Origin: Bin87 sp965203985
GTDB taxonomy: Bacteria > Chloroflexota > Dehalococcoidia > Lucifugimonadales > UBA3495
Direction: 5' to 3'
Length of the DNA stretch: 64,000 nucleotides
Assembly: GCA_965203985.1 (NCBI GenBank)
Contig: CBDBDS010000013.1
Coordinates: 1,240,001-1,304,000 of the forward strand
The notes beneath the pieces are model-generated. The model was not told the DNA's origin. It did not search any database and saw only the letters and a program-made list of their open reading frames with translations. This document shows positions 8,947-18,630 of this stretch, one piece after another (within the stretch, counting starts at the first letter, position 1; every line of letters starts with the position of its first letter). The position numbers were made by a program, and so were the translations under genes.

Positions 8947-9070
8947 GATGCACCTTCCTCCTGCGACTTCAGCACTGGGGGCAGTTCTCACCAGCGCCAT
9001 CTCCGACAGTCCGTATCGGGGACATATTGGTCACTGGCTCCATGGTCGGGACGATCTGTGATCAAACCGG

Positions 9071-9739
9071 TCACAGCAATCGTGGTGAGGCGGTGGTCAC
9101 AGTGTCGATGAGTTGCGGGCCATCGGTGCCGGCCTGGTTGACTGCGCTGGATACGGGTCGCGCCGTCAGGCCCGGCCATTCCCGGGGCGCCAGCAGGTCG
9201 TTGAGCGTTTCCGGTTTGGTCTCCGTGTCCAGCCAGGCGTCGTAATCGTCAGCGTTCAGCATGACCGGCATACGGTGATGGATGGGCTCCATCAAGGAGT
9301 TGGGCGCGCAGGTGATGACGCACGCCGCCGGGTCGGGTCCGTCGTTGTAGATGCCGGCCAGCGCGAAGGGCCGTTCGTCGGCCCGGTGAATCCACAGCGG
9401 CGTCCGTCCGCCGCCCTCGTCGCGCCACTCGTAGAAGCCGTTGACGGGAACCAAGCAGCGACGGTGGGCGAAGGCGGCGCGGAAGGCAGGGCGCTCGGCG
9501 AGTGTCTCGCTTCTGGCATTGAACAGCGGCCGTGATGAGCCGCGGCCGTTCTGGCGGGTGCTGAACGTAAATCCCCAGCGCATCATGCCGGCCCGATGTT
9601 CCGCCATTACCGCCAGAACCGGGGCCGTGGGCGCGATGTTCCAAGAGGGACGGTAGGCTTCCTGGATCAATCCTGGGTCGAACCGGAACTGATACGCTAG
9701 GTCTCCCAGCTCGGCGAATAGGCTGATTCTTCCGCACAT
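9071..9739 (-). CDS. yedK: SRAP-domain abasic-site DNA-crosslinking protein (YedK/HMCES family)
   Basis: About 222 residues, the usual length. It begins MCGRISLF, with the catalytic Cys2 that crosslinks abasic sites after Met removal, followed by the family signatures SWNIAPTAPV, MRWGFTF, FNARSETL, RCLVPVNGFYEW, TCAPNSLMEPIHHRMPVML and PVSSAVN. The active-site Asn, Glu (in YEW) and His (in HHRMP) are all present. The ORF is open to 10450, but only the ATG at 9739 gives the required MCG start. It is divergent from imuB-dnaE2 with about 117 bases between, an arrangement that suggests joint DNA-damage control; I could not identify a LexA-type operator there. Confidence 0.95.
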   Translation of the reverse strand: MCGRISLFAELGDLAYQFRFDPGLIQEAYRPSWNIAPTAPVLAVMAEHRAGMMRWGFTFSTRQNGRGSSRPLFNARSETLAERPAFRAAFAHRRCLVPVNGFYEWRDEGGGRTPLWIHRADERPFALAGIYNDGPDPAACVITCAPNSLMEPIHHRMPVMLNADDYDAWLDTETKPETLNDLLAPREWPGLTARPVSSAVNQAGTDGPQLIDTVTTASPRLL

Positions 9740-9856
9740 TCCGATGACCTCTGAGGACGGTCGATCGAAGTTGCGGCCATGGTAGCACGGGTAAATTGCC
9801 AGTTGATGACAGCGAGCCGTTGCGTGTCGCACGGGCGTACTAATAACATTATCGCC

Positions 9857-11284
9857 ATGAAATTCTGCGAGAGTTCCACGCTCACTGCTTGCCTGCTGGT
9901 GACCCACCTGCCGGTCAAGTCCGAACTGCAACGCCGACCGGAACTGGTTGGCGGGCCTTTGATCATCACCACCGGCGGCCCCAGGCGCCCGATCGTGCTG
10001 GACGCTTCCGCTGAGGCATCCGGCGTAACCGCCGGGCAGAGCATCGCCGAGGCTGTATCTCGCTGCGCTGGCGCCGTCACGTTGCCGGTGGACACCGGGT
10101 ATGTGTCCGAGGTCAACGACAGCTTGCTGGCGGCTCTGTGGGATTTGGTTCCAGTGGTGGAGGCGGCCGGCTGGGGTGTGTTCTACCTGGACCTGACGGG
10201 GATGGCCGGTATGTACGGCGGGACGGACGGGCTGGCCCAGGCGTTGCTGTCCGCCGGCGAGGGGTGGCTGCGTCCCCGCCTGGGCGTCGGAATAGGCAAG
10301 TTTCCCGCTTACTGCGCGGCGAGACGAGCGGTGGCCGGAGGGTGGAAGCAGGTTCCTGTTGACGCCGGCCGCTGGCTGGCGCCTTTGCCGACGTCGTGGT
10401 TGCCCCTGGGCGGCGGCCCCATAGAACGTTTGCAGAGTTTCGGTATCCATACCTTGGGCGACGTGGCGAAGCTGACGGCTTCATCGCTGGCGGAGTTCAT
10501 GGGACCTGATGGGATCAGGGCCTGGCGACTGGCTCAGGGCATAGACCAGGAGCCATTGATTCCCACGCCGTTGCCGCAACGCTTGTCGGAGCGACTGGAG
10601 TTCCCCTATCCGGTGGACACGGTTCCGGCCATTGAGGCCGGCATCAACTCGCTGGCACAACGGTTGTGGCGCTCGGCGTCCCTGCGGGCGCGCCGCGTGA
10701 GTGAAGCAACACTCCAGGGTGAGCTCCTCTCCGGCGGTTACTGGCAGTTTGAGCGCACGCTGCGCCAGCCCGCCGGGTCGGCGGATGCCCTGGTGCGTGC
10801 CCTGCTGGCCGGGTTGGGAGCGTGGGACACCGTCGGCGGTGGTCGCTGGCCTGACGCTCCTCTGCTGGACCTGTCGTTGACAGTCGGCGCTCTCACTGCC
10901 GAAACCGGACGCCAGGCTACTATCTGGCAACCCGAGCGGATTACGACCGTCGGCGACATAGCCGGCGTGGAACGCCTCGCTGCCATGGCTCCGGGATCGG
11001 CAATGCCGGAGCGACGGTGGGCGTTGGGCGCATCAATGCGGCTTCTGAATATGCCGGCTAGAACGTCCGTTGAGTCCGCGCGCGGCGCTCCTCGCCGAGT
11101 CAAGACCGGCGACCGGCGCTGGCGTCCGGTGGAGCAGGTGGTTGACCGTTGGGAGGTGGATACCGAGTGGTGGACGTCGGAGCCGGTGAACCGGAGCTAC
11201 TGGCAACTGGCGCTGACCGACGGCGGGCTGCTGACGGTGTATCGCGATCTGGATACCGGCCAGTGGTTCCGGCAGGATTACTGA
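9857..11284 (+). CDS. imuB: ImuB-like Y-family polymerase homologue
   Basis: About 475 residues starting at MKFCESS (9857). The Y-family palm region is recognisable at GWGVFYLDLTGMAGMYGG and GVGIGKFPAYCAARRA, then PLGGGPIERLQSFGIHTLGD (helix-hairpin-helix) and a little-finger region. The usual catalytic acidic residues near the N-terminus are not evident, as expected for ImuB, a non-catalytic adaptor that links DnaE2 to the sliding clamp in translesion synthesis. Its stop is separated from the dnaE2 GTG by a single base. No imuA gene lies next to it. An upstream in-frame ATG at 9779 is possible but less protein-like. Confidence 0.85.
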   Translation: MKFCESSTLTACLLVTHLPVKSELQRRPELVGGPLIITTGGPRRPIVLDASAEASGVTAGQSIAEAVSRCAGAVTLPVDTGYVSEVNDSLLAALWDLVPVVEAAGWGVFYLDLTGMAGMYGGTDGLAQALLSAGEGWLRPRLGVGIGKFPAYCAARRAVAGGWKQVPVDAGRWLAPLPTSWLPLGGGPIERLQSFGIHTLGDVAKLTASSLAEFMGPDGIRAWRLAQGIDQEPLIPTPLPQRLSERLEFPYPVDTVPAIEAGINSLAQRLWRSASLRARRVSEATLQGELLSGGYWQFERTLRQPAGSADALVRALLAGLGAWDTVGGGRWPDAPLLDLSLTVGALTAETGRQATIWQPERITTVGDIAGVERLAAMAPGSAMPERRWALGASMRLLNMPARTSVESARGAPRRVKTGDRRWRPVEQVVDRWEVDTEWWTSEPVNRSYWQLALTDGGLLTVYRDLDTGQWFRQDY

Positions 11285-11285
11285 C

Positions 11286-14200
11286 GTGCCCCGCGTTGCT
11301 GATTACGTGGAGTTGCGGGGGCACAGTTGGTACAGCTTCGGCGCTGGGGCCTCTTCCGTTGCCCAAATGGTGCAGCGGGTCACGGAACTGGAGTATCCGG
11401 CTCTGGGTCTGACTGACGCGTCCAATCTCTGCGGGGCATTGGAGTTCAGCCGGCAATGCCGGAACGCTGGCGTTCAGCCCATACTCGGCGTGGACCTGAC
11501 CGTGCGGGACCTGGATGGCGACGGCGCGGTTTCCCTCATTGCCGAAACCGGAGAAGGCTACGCCAACCTGTGCCGGCTGGTGTCCCTGGCCCACGTGACT
11601 GGCGGGCGTACCGAGCCGGTCCTCGATGCTCGATTCCTGGAACCTCACGCCAACGGGTTGATCGTTCTGCTGGGCGCGCCGAACGGTGTTTTGGCCCGGC
11701 TGGTTCGGGATGCGGAGTGGACACGGGCGCGGGCCCTGGTGGAGCGCTACCGCAGTTGGTTCGGGCGTTCCCAGGTCTTCCTGGAGTTGCAGCAGCACCT
11801 TGTTCACGGAGATACCGTGCGCAACAGGCGGTTGCGCGAGTTGGCCGAGCGTTGCGGTGTAGGAACCGTCGCCTCCAACGAGCCGTGGTACCACTGCCGG
11901 GAACGTAGCCGGCTTCACGACGCGCTGACCGCCATCCGGCTCAACCGTTCTTTGTCCGAAGTGCGGGAAATCCTGAAGGTTAACCGCCAGTATTGGCTGA
12001 AGTCGCCGCCGCAGATGACGGCCGTGTTCCGTCGCTGTCCCGACGCTGTCGCCAATACCCGGGCCATCGCCGAACGCTGCTCCGGTTTCAGCCTGCCCGA
12101 GTACCTGGCCGGTCGCTACGCCTACCCGGACTGTCCGGTGCCGCCGGGCTACGATGCCCATTCCTGGCTGCGCCGTCTGTGCGAGGAGTCGGCGGCGCGG
12201 CGCTACGGGCGCATTGACCGTAAGGTGCGGGAGCGGCTGGATCGTGAGTTTGAGCTGATCGGCCGCCACGGGTTGGCCGGCTTCTTCCTGGTCTATCACC
12301 GCATCGTCGAGCTGGCGCGCGAGTGTATGCTGGAGTTGGGCTACGGCCATACGGAAACTCCGTTGGAATGGCTGCCGCCGGGTCGGGGTAGAGGTTCCTC
12401 GGTGTCCATGTTGGTGGGCTACCTCATCGGTCTCTCCCACGTTGACCCGGTGGAGTACGGCCTGGCCCTGGACCGTTTCCTGTCCTCGGAAACCGCCGTC
12501 GTTCCCGACATTGACTTGGACTTCCCCCGGAACATCCGGGAACGGCTCATCCTGCGCATCATTGAGGAATGGGGCTGGGATCATGCCGCCCTGGCCGGCA
12601 TGATGCCCACCTACAAGGCGCGGGGCATTGTGCGGGACTTGGGCAAGGCACTGGGCCTTCCCGCTGACGAGGTGGCCGCACTGGCGCGGGGCCTGGAGAC
12701 CGACGCCCCTGCGGAGCTATTCGCTTCGCCCACTCTGCTGGCCCGGTGCGACCGGCCCGGCTGGCGGGACCTGCTGACCCTGTCGGAACAGTTGGCCGGC
12801 TTTCCCAAGGGATTGGCCCAGCACCCCGGCGGAATGCTGGTGTCGTCCACGGCCCTCACCGACCTGGTGCCAATCCAGCCCTCGGCGATCGACGGCCGCT
12901 ACGTGGCCCACTGGGACAAGGACAGCGTGGACGACGCCGGCGTGCTCAAGATTGACCTGCTCGCTCTCGGCGCCCTGTCGCAGATGCAGCAGGTGGTGCG
13001 GCTGGTGCGTTCCCGCACCGGCGTCGAGCCGGATCTGAGCCGCATCAACTACCGGGACCCGGAGGTGTTCGCCGACCTGGGACGGGGCGACACCGTGGGC
13101 GTTTTTCAGGTGGAGTCCGCCGCCCAGATGCAGACCATCGTGCGGATGCGGCCGGAGGACATCTACGACCTGGCCTTGGAGGTGGCCGCCGTTCGTCCCG
13201 GCGTGGGCGCCAACGACGGCGTGGCCGAGTTCCTGCGCCGTCGGGAGGGTACGGTCTGGGACTACGACCATCCCTTGGAGCGAAACGCGCTGGAGCGGTC
13301 CCTGGGGGTGATCATGTTCCAGGACCAGGTGGTGCAGCTGGGCATGGACGTGGGCGGTTTCACTGCCGCCGATGCCGACCGGATGCGCCGCGCCTTCGGG
13401 CGTCGTGACGGCGGGCAAATAGTGCCCCAGTATCGGGAGCGGTTTGTCGCCGGAGCGGGGGAGCGCGGGGTGCCGGCGGACATTGCCGAGGTCATCTTCG
13501 GTAAGTTCAACCCGCACTATATGTTTCCCGAGGGCCATGCCGTCGCTTTCGCCTTTACCGCCTACCAGATGGCGTGGCTGCGCCGGTATCACCCGCTGGA
13601 GTTCTTCGTGGCCCTGTTCAACGAGCAGCCCATGGGCTTCTGGGACCTCGATACTCTCAAGCAGGACGCCCGCCGGCTGGGCCTGTGCGTGGCCCATCCC
13701 GACGTGAACCGCTCCGAGTTGCTCTGCACCGCCGAGGGCGACGACACCCTGCGCCTGGGGCTGAGCTTCGTCAAGGGAGTGGATCACCGGCTGGGGGAGA
13801 CGCTTCTGCGTGCCAGAGAAGCCGGCCCGTTTGTCGGCCTGTCGGACCTGCTGGCGCGGTCGGGCTTGCCGCGGGAGGCGCTGGAGAACCTGGCGCGGGC
13901 TGGCGCCATGGACGCGCTGCCGGATTTCGCCGACCGGCGCAGCGTTCTCTGGCAGGTGGGCGCCGGCTACGTTTCCGGCGTACGCCGCGGCCAGTTGGCC
14001 CTGCCGCTGCCAACCGCCAATCCTCCGCTGGTCATAACCGCGACCTCCCGCGGCACGCGGATGCTGGACGAGTACGCCATGCTGGGTCTCTGCCCCGATG
14101 GGCATGTGATGGAGTTGCTGCGCCCCCAGCTGGGGTCGGAGGTGCTGAGCAGCGACGGTCTGCTGGGCTGTCGCGACGGCGACGTGGTGCAGGTGGCCGG

Positions 14201-14450
14201 CCGGGTGGTGCGCCGGCAGCGGCCCCTGGCGGCCGCGGTCTTCCTGACCTTGGAGGACGAGTTTGGCCTGATACCCCTGGCGGTCTGGCCTGTCCAGTGG
14301 GAGCGGCTCAAGGGCGTGCTGCGGCGCTCCCTTATTGTGGTGGAGGGCCAGGTGTCCCGTCGCGACGACACCCTCAACGTAGCGGTGGAAAGGGCTTGGC
14401 CGCTGGCGCTCGACTTGAACAACCGCCACGGTCGAAAGGATTGGCGGTAG
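11286..14450 (+). CDS. dnaE2: Error-prone DNA polymerase III alpha subunit DnaE2
   Basis: A 1054-residue protein with a GTG start 1 base after imuB. It has an N-terminal PHP domain (ELRGHSWYSFGAGAS), the Pol III alpha palm with GRGSSVSMLVGYLIGLSH and the catalytic PDIDLDFPRNIRERL, the conserved QHPGGMLVS, the FQDQVVQLGMDVGG finger segment, a helix-hairpin-helix region and a C-terminal OB fold (VVQVAGRVVRRQRPL). Length and domain order match DnaE2 rather than replicative DnaE1. It makes error-prone extensions past lesions together with ImuB. Confidence 0.95.
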   Translation: MPRVADYVELRGHSWYSFGAGASSVAQMVQRVTELEYPALGLTDASNLCGALEFSRQCRNAGVQPILGVDLTVRDLDGDGAVSLIAETGEGYANLCRLVSLAHVTGGRTEPVLDARFLEPHANGLIVLLGAPNGVLARLVRDAEWTRARALVERYRSWFGRSQVFLELQQHLVHGDTVRNRRLRELAERCGVGTVASNEPWYHCRERSRLHDALTAIRLNRSLSEVREILKVNRQYWLKSPPQMTAVFRRCPDAVANTRAIAERCSGFSLPEYLAGRYAYPDCPVPPGYDAHSWLRRLCEESAARRYGRIDRKVRERLDREFELIGRHGLAGFFLVYHRIVELARECMLELGYGHTETPLEWLPPGRGRGSSVSMLVGYLIGLSHVDPVEYGLALDRFLSSETAVVPDIDLDFPRNIRERLILRIIEEWGWDHAALAGMMPTYKARGIVRDLGKALGLPADEVAALARGLETDAPAELFASPTLLARCDRPGWRDLLTLSEQLAGFPKGLAQHPGGMLVSSTALTDLVPIQPSAIDGRYVAHWDKDSVDDAGVLKIDLLALGALSQMQQVVRLVRSRTGVEPDLSRINYRDPEVFADLGRGDTVGVFQVESAAQMQTIVRMRPEDIYDLALEVAAVRPGVGANDGVAEFLRRREGTVWDYDHPLERNALERSLGVIMFQDQVVQLGMDVGGFTAADADRMRRAFGRRDGGQIVPQYRERFVAGAGERGVPADIAEVIFGKFNPHYMFPEGHAVAFAFTAYQMAWLRRYHPLEFFVALFNEQPMGFWDLDTLKQDARRLGLCVAHPDVNRSELLCTAEGDDTLRLGLSFVKGVDHRLGETLLRAREAGPFVGLSDLLARSGLPREALENLARAGAMDALPDFADRRSVLWQVGAGYVSGVRRGQLALPLPTANPPLVITATSRGTRMLDEYAMLGLCPDGHVMELLRPQLGSEVLSSDGLLGCRDGDVVQVAGRVVRRQRPLAAAVFLTLEDEFGLIPLAVWPVQWERLKGVLRRSLIVVEGQVSRRDDTLNVAVERAWPLALDLNNRHGRKDWR

Positions 14451-14542
14451 CCGTATTGCTGGGCGGTGAGGGTTTCGCGATCATGCCTTTGTTGATGGTA
14501 GGCTGGATTCGTGGCGGTAATGGGGTTGAAGAATGGCCCGGA

Positions 14543-14688
14543 CCGCTGGCCCATCATTGAAGAGTTCTTGGGTTTGCGGTTTTGACTGGATGGTTGTGGG
14601 TGGGATCCGTCGTCTCCTGGTCAGGCGGTGCGGGTGTACTGGGGTGAGTGGGGATGAAAAGACCGCTGGCGGGGAGCGTCCAGCGGTC
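14543..14688. repeat. MITE-like repeat, left copy
   Basis: About 145 bases that recur in the same orientation at 18631-18774 with roughly nine in ten bases shared by eye. The unit begins CCGCTGG and ends CCAGCGG, giving short inverted ends, and finishes in a hairpin (GACCGCTGG...CCAGCGGTC, 14661-14688). No ORF is conserved. The two copies bracket the CAP-domain and TPR-lipoprotein genes. The rest of the 424-base gap after dnaE2 (14451-14874) holds nothing else I can identify. Confidence 0.8.
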
Positions 14689-14874
14689 GTGTTGGCTATA
14701 GGGGTCGTTGTGGTCGCCGCGGTGGTTTGTCAGTGCTGTTGGGAACGGTCGGCGGTGCGCTGCATCAGCCGGGCATGGAACCAGGCTGCCGACTAGGAGG
14801 TCGTCTGGATGTCACCGATGGGTGACGGTGGATAGTGTTCGTGGAGATGTGGAACGTGCCGTGAACATCCGCGG

Positions 14875-17031
14875 TCAATAAGGAGCTCCTGCTGGTGGCT
14901 GGGTGTTCCAAAAAATGCTTTGTTTGGAAAGGGGTGTGGGATCCATCATGTGGTCGGGCCGGCCCCATAACAGGATCGTATAGATCCCTGGTCCGTTGGC
15001 GTTGAGTACCTCACTGATATCGGCGTTCAGCTTGATGTGGGAGCTGGTGAGCGTCATGGAGTCCGCGATGATGCGGGTCCGTCGAACGGTTATGTCAGAA
15101 GCTTGCGAGCTAGCGCGCTTAGCTGCTGCCCAGTGTTGGTTGGCTTCGGGGTGATTCTGGGGTGGGGGGCGGTTTGGTGCGGTATGGTAGGGGTCGACAC
15201 AGCGGCGTGGCAAAGTTCTGCTGGTTACGGGTGGATCGGTGAATGTCCACCCGGGCTTGAGGGGTTTGACGACGTAGGCGATGGGTATGGGATTGCAAAG
15301 TGAGTATGTGTAGCTGAGTTGGCCCCTCGTGAGAGGTTGGGGTGGTGGGTCGTAGGCGATTTGGACGTTGACGGCTTTTGTGAGGTCAAGGGTCGCGGCC
15401 GAGGCTGTGGCTTCGAGGACGAGTGAGCCGTGTTGATCGATCTTCGGCTTCTGTTGGTATCGGACGTAATCGGACGAGAAGTGTTGTGCCATGACGGTGT
15501 TGTACCGGTCGTGGGCGATCCCGACGTTGAGCTCGGTGTGAGCGGGATCGAGGAGGTTTCTGCGGTGTCCCGGGCTGTCCATCCAGCCTTGGATGGTATC
15601 TCGGACTTCCTGTTCCATGCTTTGTATGGAGCGATAATTTTCTGATTCTTTGATGCAATAGTCCGAGCCGCTGAGGTTCTCTCGGTCGGCGCCGGTGCCG
15701 CCGGTGAGGGTGTAGCGGTGGTTGGGCTTGAGGCCCCACCGATCCCAGTGGCTGCTGTAACAACCCTGTAAGGCTGCCTCGACGTGAAGTTGGGCGGCTG
15801 GGTTGTGGCCCAGGCTAACGGGCGGGATGCCGGCTTTGACGCGCTCTGCGTTAGTGAGCTCGAGCATGAGCTCTTTGAGTTGGTGTAGGTCGGCCAGTGG
15901 GGGCGTGGGCGTGGGGGTTGGCAGGGGTGGCCTGGTGGGTGTCGGGGCCTGTGGTACGGTTGTGGAAATGTCGGAGTTGGCTGCTTGGAGCACGGTGCCG
16001 GGGCATCGGCGGCCGACTATGGCGATGAGGTCGCCGAGCGTCTGATAACCGCTGTCGAGAGCGGCCTTTGTGGTGCTGTATCGATCTGCTTTGATGGTGC
16101 CGTGATATTGTCCGTTGCACGAAGCGTAGGCTTCGAGGTAAACGTGAGCATGGTGGGATTGGGTCTGCGTCTGGTTTCCTTGCGGCAGGGTGACGCCGCA
16201 GTTGGAATGAACGAGCTCACGTAACTGGTCCAAGGTTCTGTATCCGTTGCGGAGGGTTGAGCGGGCTGCGTTCGCGCGGTCTTGGACCTGTTGGCCGGTG
16301 TAAAGACCGCCGCAGGATGCGAAAGCGGCGACGGTTTCATCAGTGTGGTCCAGCGGTATGGGGTGCAGGTGTGGTTTGCGTATTATCGTTGGCGGTGGGG
16401 CAATGGTGGCCAGCGGTTGAAGGGTGGGCATAGTAAAAAGTTCGATTGTGGGTATCGGAAGCGCAAATGGCGTGGGTTGCGGCAGTGTTGGCGTCACAGT
16501 GAGTAGCGGCGTGGCCGTGGGTATGTGGGCTACGGGACGTTCTGGTTGGGTTCCGTTTGAGCCGGCCATCATGAAAATGGCGGTGGCGAGCGCGGCGCCG
16601 GAGATGGCGCACAAAATCGCGACTGTGACGATTGCGGTGGGAAACTTGGTTTCCCGAACGGGTTGGGCAGGTTGGTGATTGGGGATCTCGTGGGGTATGT
16701 TGCGCAGGTGACGGGTTGCGTAGAAGACGACGAATTTAGGGACGTAGATGGTGGCGAGGATGGTTGTGGGTGCCGCGACGATGGTTGAGAGGATTCGTGA
16801 TTCGATGCTGCCGTCTTGGAGGGCGTGATAAATTTCGGTGAGGGCGTTGAACTCAGTGGCGGCGACGGTGATGAGCGCCCCTGTGGCGTAAGCTCCAGCG
16901 TACGATGCGGCGATGGTGAGAACCAATGCTGAGACCGCCGACGAAAACCGCCGTTTGGCGGTTTGGTCCGTGAGCCCATATTTGCGGGCGTACTTGTTGT
17001 ACGAAATGACTATGAAGATGATGAAGAGCAT
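14875..17031 (-). CDS. Membrane-anchored CAP/SCP-domain protein with Cys-paired repeats
   Basis: A 718-residue protein. The first ~165 residues hold three to four hydrophobic segments (MLFIIFIVISY, the SALVLTIAASYAGAY region, TIVAAPTTILATIYV, AIVTVAILCAISGAA). A Pro/Thr-rich linker follows, then two ~45-residue repeats with paired cysteines (AFASCGGLYTGQQV and AYASCNGQYHGTIK), a second Pro/Thr linker, and a CAP domain at about 385-535: LTNAERVKAGIPPVSL, the active-site-like HVEAALQGCYSSHW, ENLSG and GWMDSPGHRRNLL. The tail is beta-rich. CAP domains act extracellularly in adhesion, peptide or lipid binding. The TPR lipoprotein gene ends 22 bases upstream; the two probably form one operon. Confidence 0.88.
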   Translation of the reverse strand: MLFIIFIVISYNKYARKYGLTDQTAKRRFSSAVSALVLTIAASYAGAYATGALITVAATEFNALTEIYHALQDGSIESRILSTIVAAPTTILATIYVPKFVVFYATRHLRNIPHEIPNHQPAQPVRETKFPTAIVTVAILCAISGAALATAIFMMAGSNGTQPERPVAHIPTATPLLTVTPTLPQPTPFALPIPTIELFTMPTLQPLATIAPPPTIIRKPHLHPIPLDHTDETVAAFASCGGLYTGQQVQDRANAARSTLRNGYRTLDQLRELVHSNCGVTLPQGNQTQTQSHHAHVYLEAYASCNGQYHGTIKADRYSTTKAALDSGYQTLGDLIAIVGRRCPGTVLQAANSDISTTVPQAPTPTRPPLPTPTPTPPLADLHQLKELMLELTNAERVKAGIPPVSLGHNPAAQLHVEAALQGCYSSHWDRWGLKPNHRYTLTGGTGADRENLSGSDYCIKESENYRSIQSMEQEVRDTIQGWMDSPGHRRNLLDPAHTELNVGIAHDRYNTVMAQHFSSDYVRYQQKPKIDQHGSLVLEATASAATLDLTKAVNVQIAYDPPPQPLTRGQLSYTYSLCNPIPIAYVVKPLKPGWTFTDPPVTSRTLPRRCVDPYHTAPNRPPPQNHPEANQHWAAAKRASSQASDITVRRTRIIADSMTLTSSHIKLNADISEVLNANGPGIYTILLWGRPDHMMDPTPLSKQSIFWNTQPPAGAPY

Positions 17032-17053
17032 GGTGAGGGTGCTTGGAGCCGTG

Positions 17054-18574
17054 TTATTGCGGTAAGGCGGAAACGAACGACTGGAAGAGTTGGATGTCTT
17101 CGGGTGTGTACCCGGCGGTGGTCATGAGGTGGATGGCAGCCTGAAGTTGCTCTCGGGCGGTCTTGTTATCGCCGTTTTGCTCGGCGCATAAACCGATGAT
17201 GACCTGAGCCTCAACGCTGGTGTGGTATCCGGGTTGATTGGTTGGTTCCTGCCGCAGTGCAACTTTGGCGTCTGAAATGGCTGGTGGACACTGGTTGATG
17301 TCGTAGAGAAAATCGGCGCGAATGATGCGCGTATGAGCGGTGTCGCTGGCGGCTACGGCATTGTTGTAAGCGTGGGTTGCTTGGCTGGTTTGCCCGACTT
17401 CTGCGTGGGCATTTGCGTCGTAGATGTGCATCTGGGCAATGATGTTTGGATCGTAGGCTGAGGTGCTCATTAACGATAAGGCTTGTTGAGCGTGTGTCTG
17501 AGATTGGATGAGGTGGTTTGATGCGACGAAGCACCAAGCGAAGATTCGGTGTGCTTCTGCGTATGAGTGGTAGCCAGCGTCAGTGGAGGGTTCCATGGTG
17601 AGGGCGACCTGTGCGTCGTGCGTCGCTGGTTGGCAATCGTTCTGGGATTGGTATAACCAGGCGCGATTTATTCGGGCATCTGGGTTGTCACTGGTGTCAA
17701 TGGATTTTGTGTAAGCCTCGGTCGCTTCCGGTATTCGGTTTTGGCGGGTGTAAGCGATGGCTGTAAAGTAGTGGAAGTCTGCTATTCTGCTGGGACGGTA
17801 TTCGTGCTGTCGCGCGATTGAAATAGCGCTGTGGAGATGTGTCAAGGCGGTGTCGAAGTTGCCTTGTTCAAGGTGGCATATGGCTAAGATTTCATGTGCT
17901 TCTGCATGAGTGTGATATCCGGTGCCGTGCTCGGGCTGGATGGCCAGGGCGGTTTGAGCATCGTTGATGGCTAGGTCGCAACGGCCGATGTTGTGGTAGG
18001 AGGTGCCTCGGTTGACGAGGTTGGCAGCGGATTCCTCAATCGCTATTGCGTTTGTGAAATGCAGGATGGCGGTTTCATGTTGCCCGGCGAATTGGTATGT
18101 GAGGCCGATGTGGTTCTCCAATACTCGTGAAGGTTTACCGTGATGCGCCTGTGCAGATTTGTACGCGTCGATGGCTTCCAGGTATCGTCCTTGGCCTCGA
18201 AGGGATTCGGCACGTTCGATTTCGTCGGAAGCTTGTCCGAAGAACAATTCCTTGTGGCCGAGTTCGTGGATTTTTCCGGGGGTGGGGGCGGGTGTGGCAG
18301 TCGCTAACGGGATTAACCCGACGGGTGGTGGCAGTGTAAAGGCAATCGTTGGTAAGAGAACGGGTTGAGCCGTTGGTAGGACAGGGAAGGCTATGCCTGC
18401 TGAGGTTGCCGGCGGTGATGGTGTCGGCGTAAGGGTGGGCGTGGGTTGCGGTGTCGGAGTAAACGTTGGGTACGGGGTGAAGGTGGGTAGAGGGGTTGCC
18501 TCTGGCGGGCGTACCCCTGGGAGCGCGCAGGCTGTGGCCGCGATCAGGAAGAGGAGAAGGAACGTCGTTTTCAA
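17054..18574 (-). CDS. TPR-repeat lipoprotein
   Basis: A 506-residue protein. The N-terminus MKTTFLLLFLIAATACALPG is a lipoprotein signal with the lipobox TAC, followed by a Pro/Thr-rich spacer (TPLPTFTPYPTFTPTPQP). From about residue 120 the chain is made of tetratricopeptide repeats, for example YLEAIDAYKSAQAHHG, AILHFTNAIAIEE and IPEATEAYTKSI; the repeated pattern 'DAQ(T/V)AL' at ~60-residue spacing shows internal duplication of a larger unit. It should be a cell-surface scaffold. It shares the Pro/Thr style of the CAP protein encoded 22 bases downstream, suggesting joint export or complex formation. Confidence 0.9.
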   Translation of the reverse strand: MKTTFLLLFLIAATACALPGVRPPEATPLPTFTPYPTFTPTPQPTPTLTPTPSPPATSAGIAFPVLPTAQPVLLPTIAFTLPPPVGLIPLATATPAPTPGKIHELGHKELFFGQASDEIERAESLRGQGRYLEAIDAYKSAQAHHGKPSRVLENHIGLTYQFAGQHETAILHFTNAIAIEESAANLVNRGTSYHNIGRCDLAINDAQTALAIQPEHGTGYHTHAEAHEILAICHLEQGNFDTALTHLHSAISIARQHEYRPSRIADFHYFTAIAYTRQNRIPEATEAYTKSIDTSDNPDARINRAWLYQSQNDCQPATHDAQVALTMEPSTDAGYHSYAEAHRIFAWCFVASNHLIQSQTHAQQALSLMSTSAYDPNIIAQMHIYDANAHAEVGQTSQATHAYNNAVAASDTAHTRIIRADFLYDINQCPPAISDAKVALRQEPTNQPGYHTSVEAQVIIGLCAEQNGDNKTAREQLQAAIHLMTTAGYTPEDIQLFQSFVSALPQ

Positions 18575-18630
18575 GATGTCTCTCCGTGGCGGGGTGATCG
18601 CGGGTAAGTCGGTTGCCGGAAAGGTGCGGG

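Noticed and set aside
12717..14429. 570-codon minus-strand ORF opposite dnaE2
   Set aside because: Antisense shadow of a high-GC gene; His/Gln/Gly-rich with no motif, while dnaE2 motifs are continuous on the plus strand.
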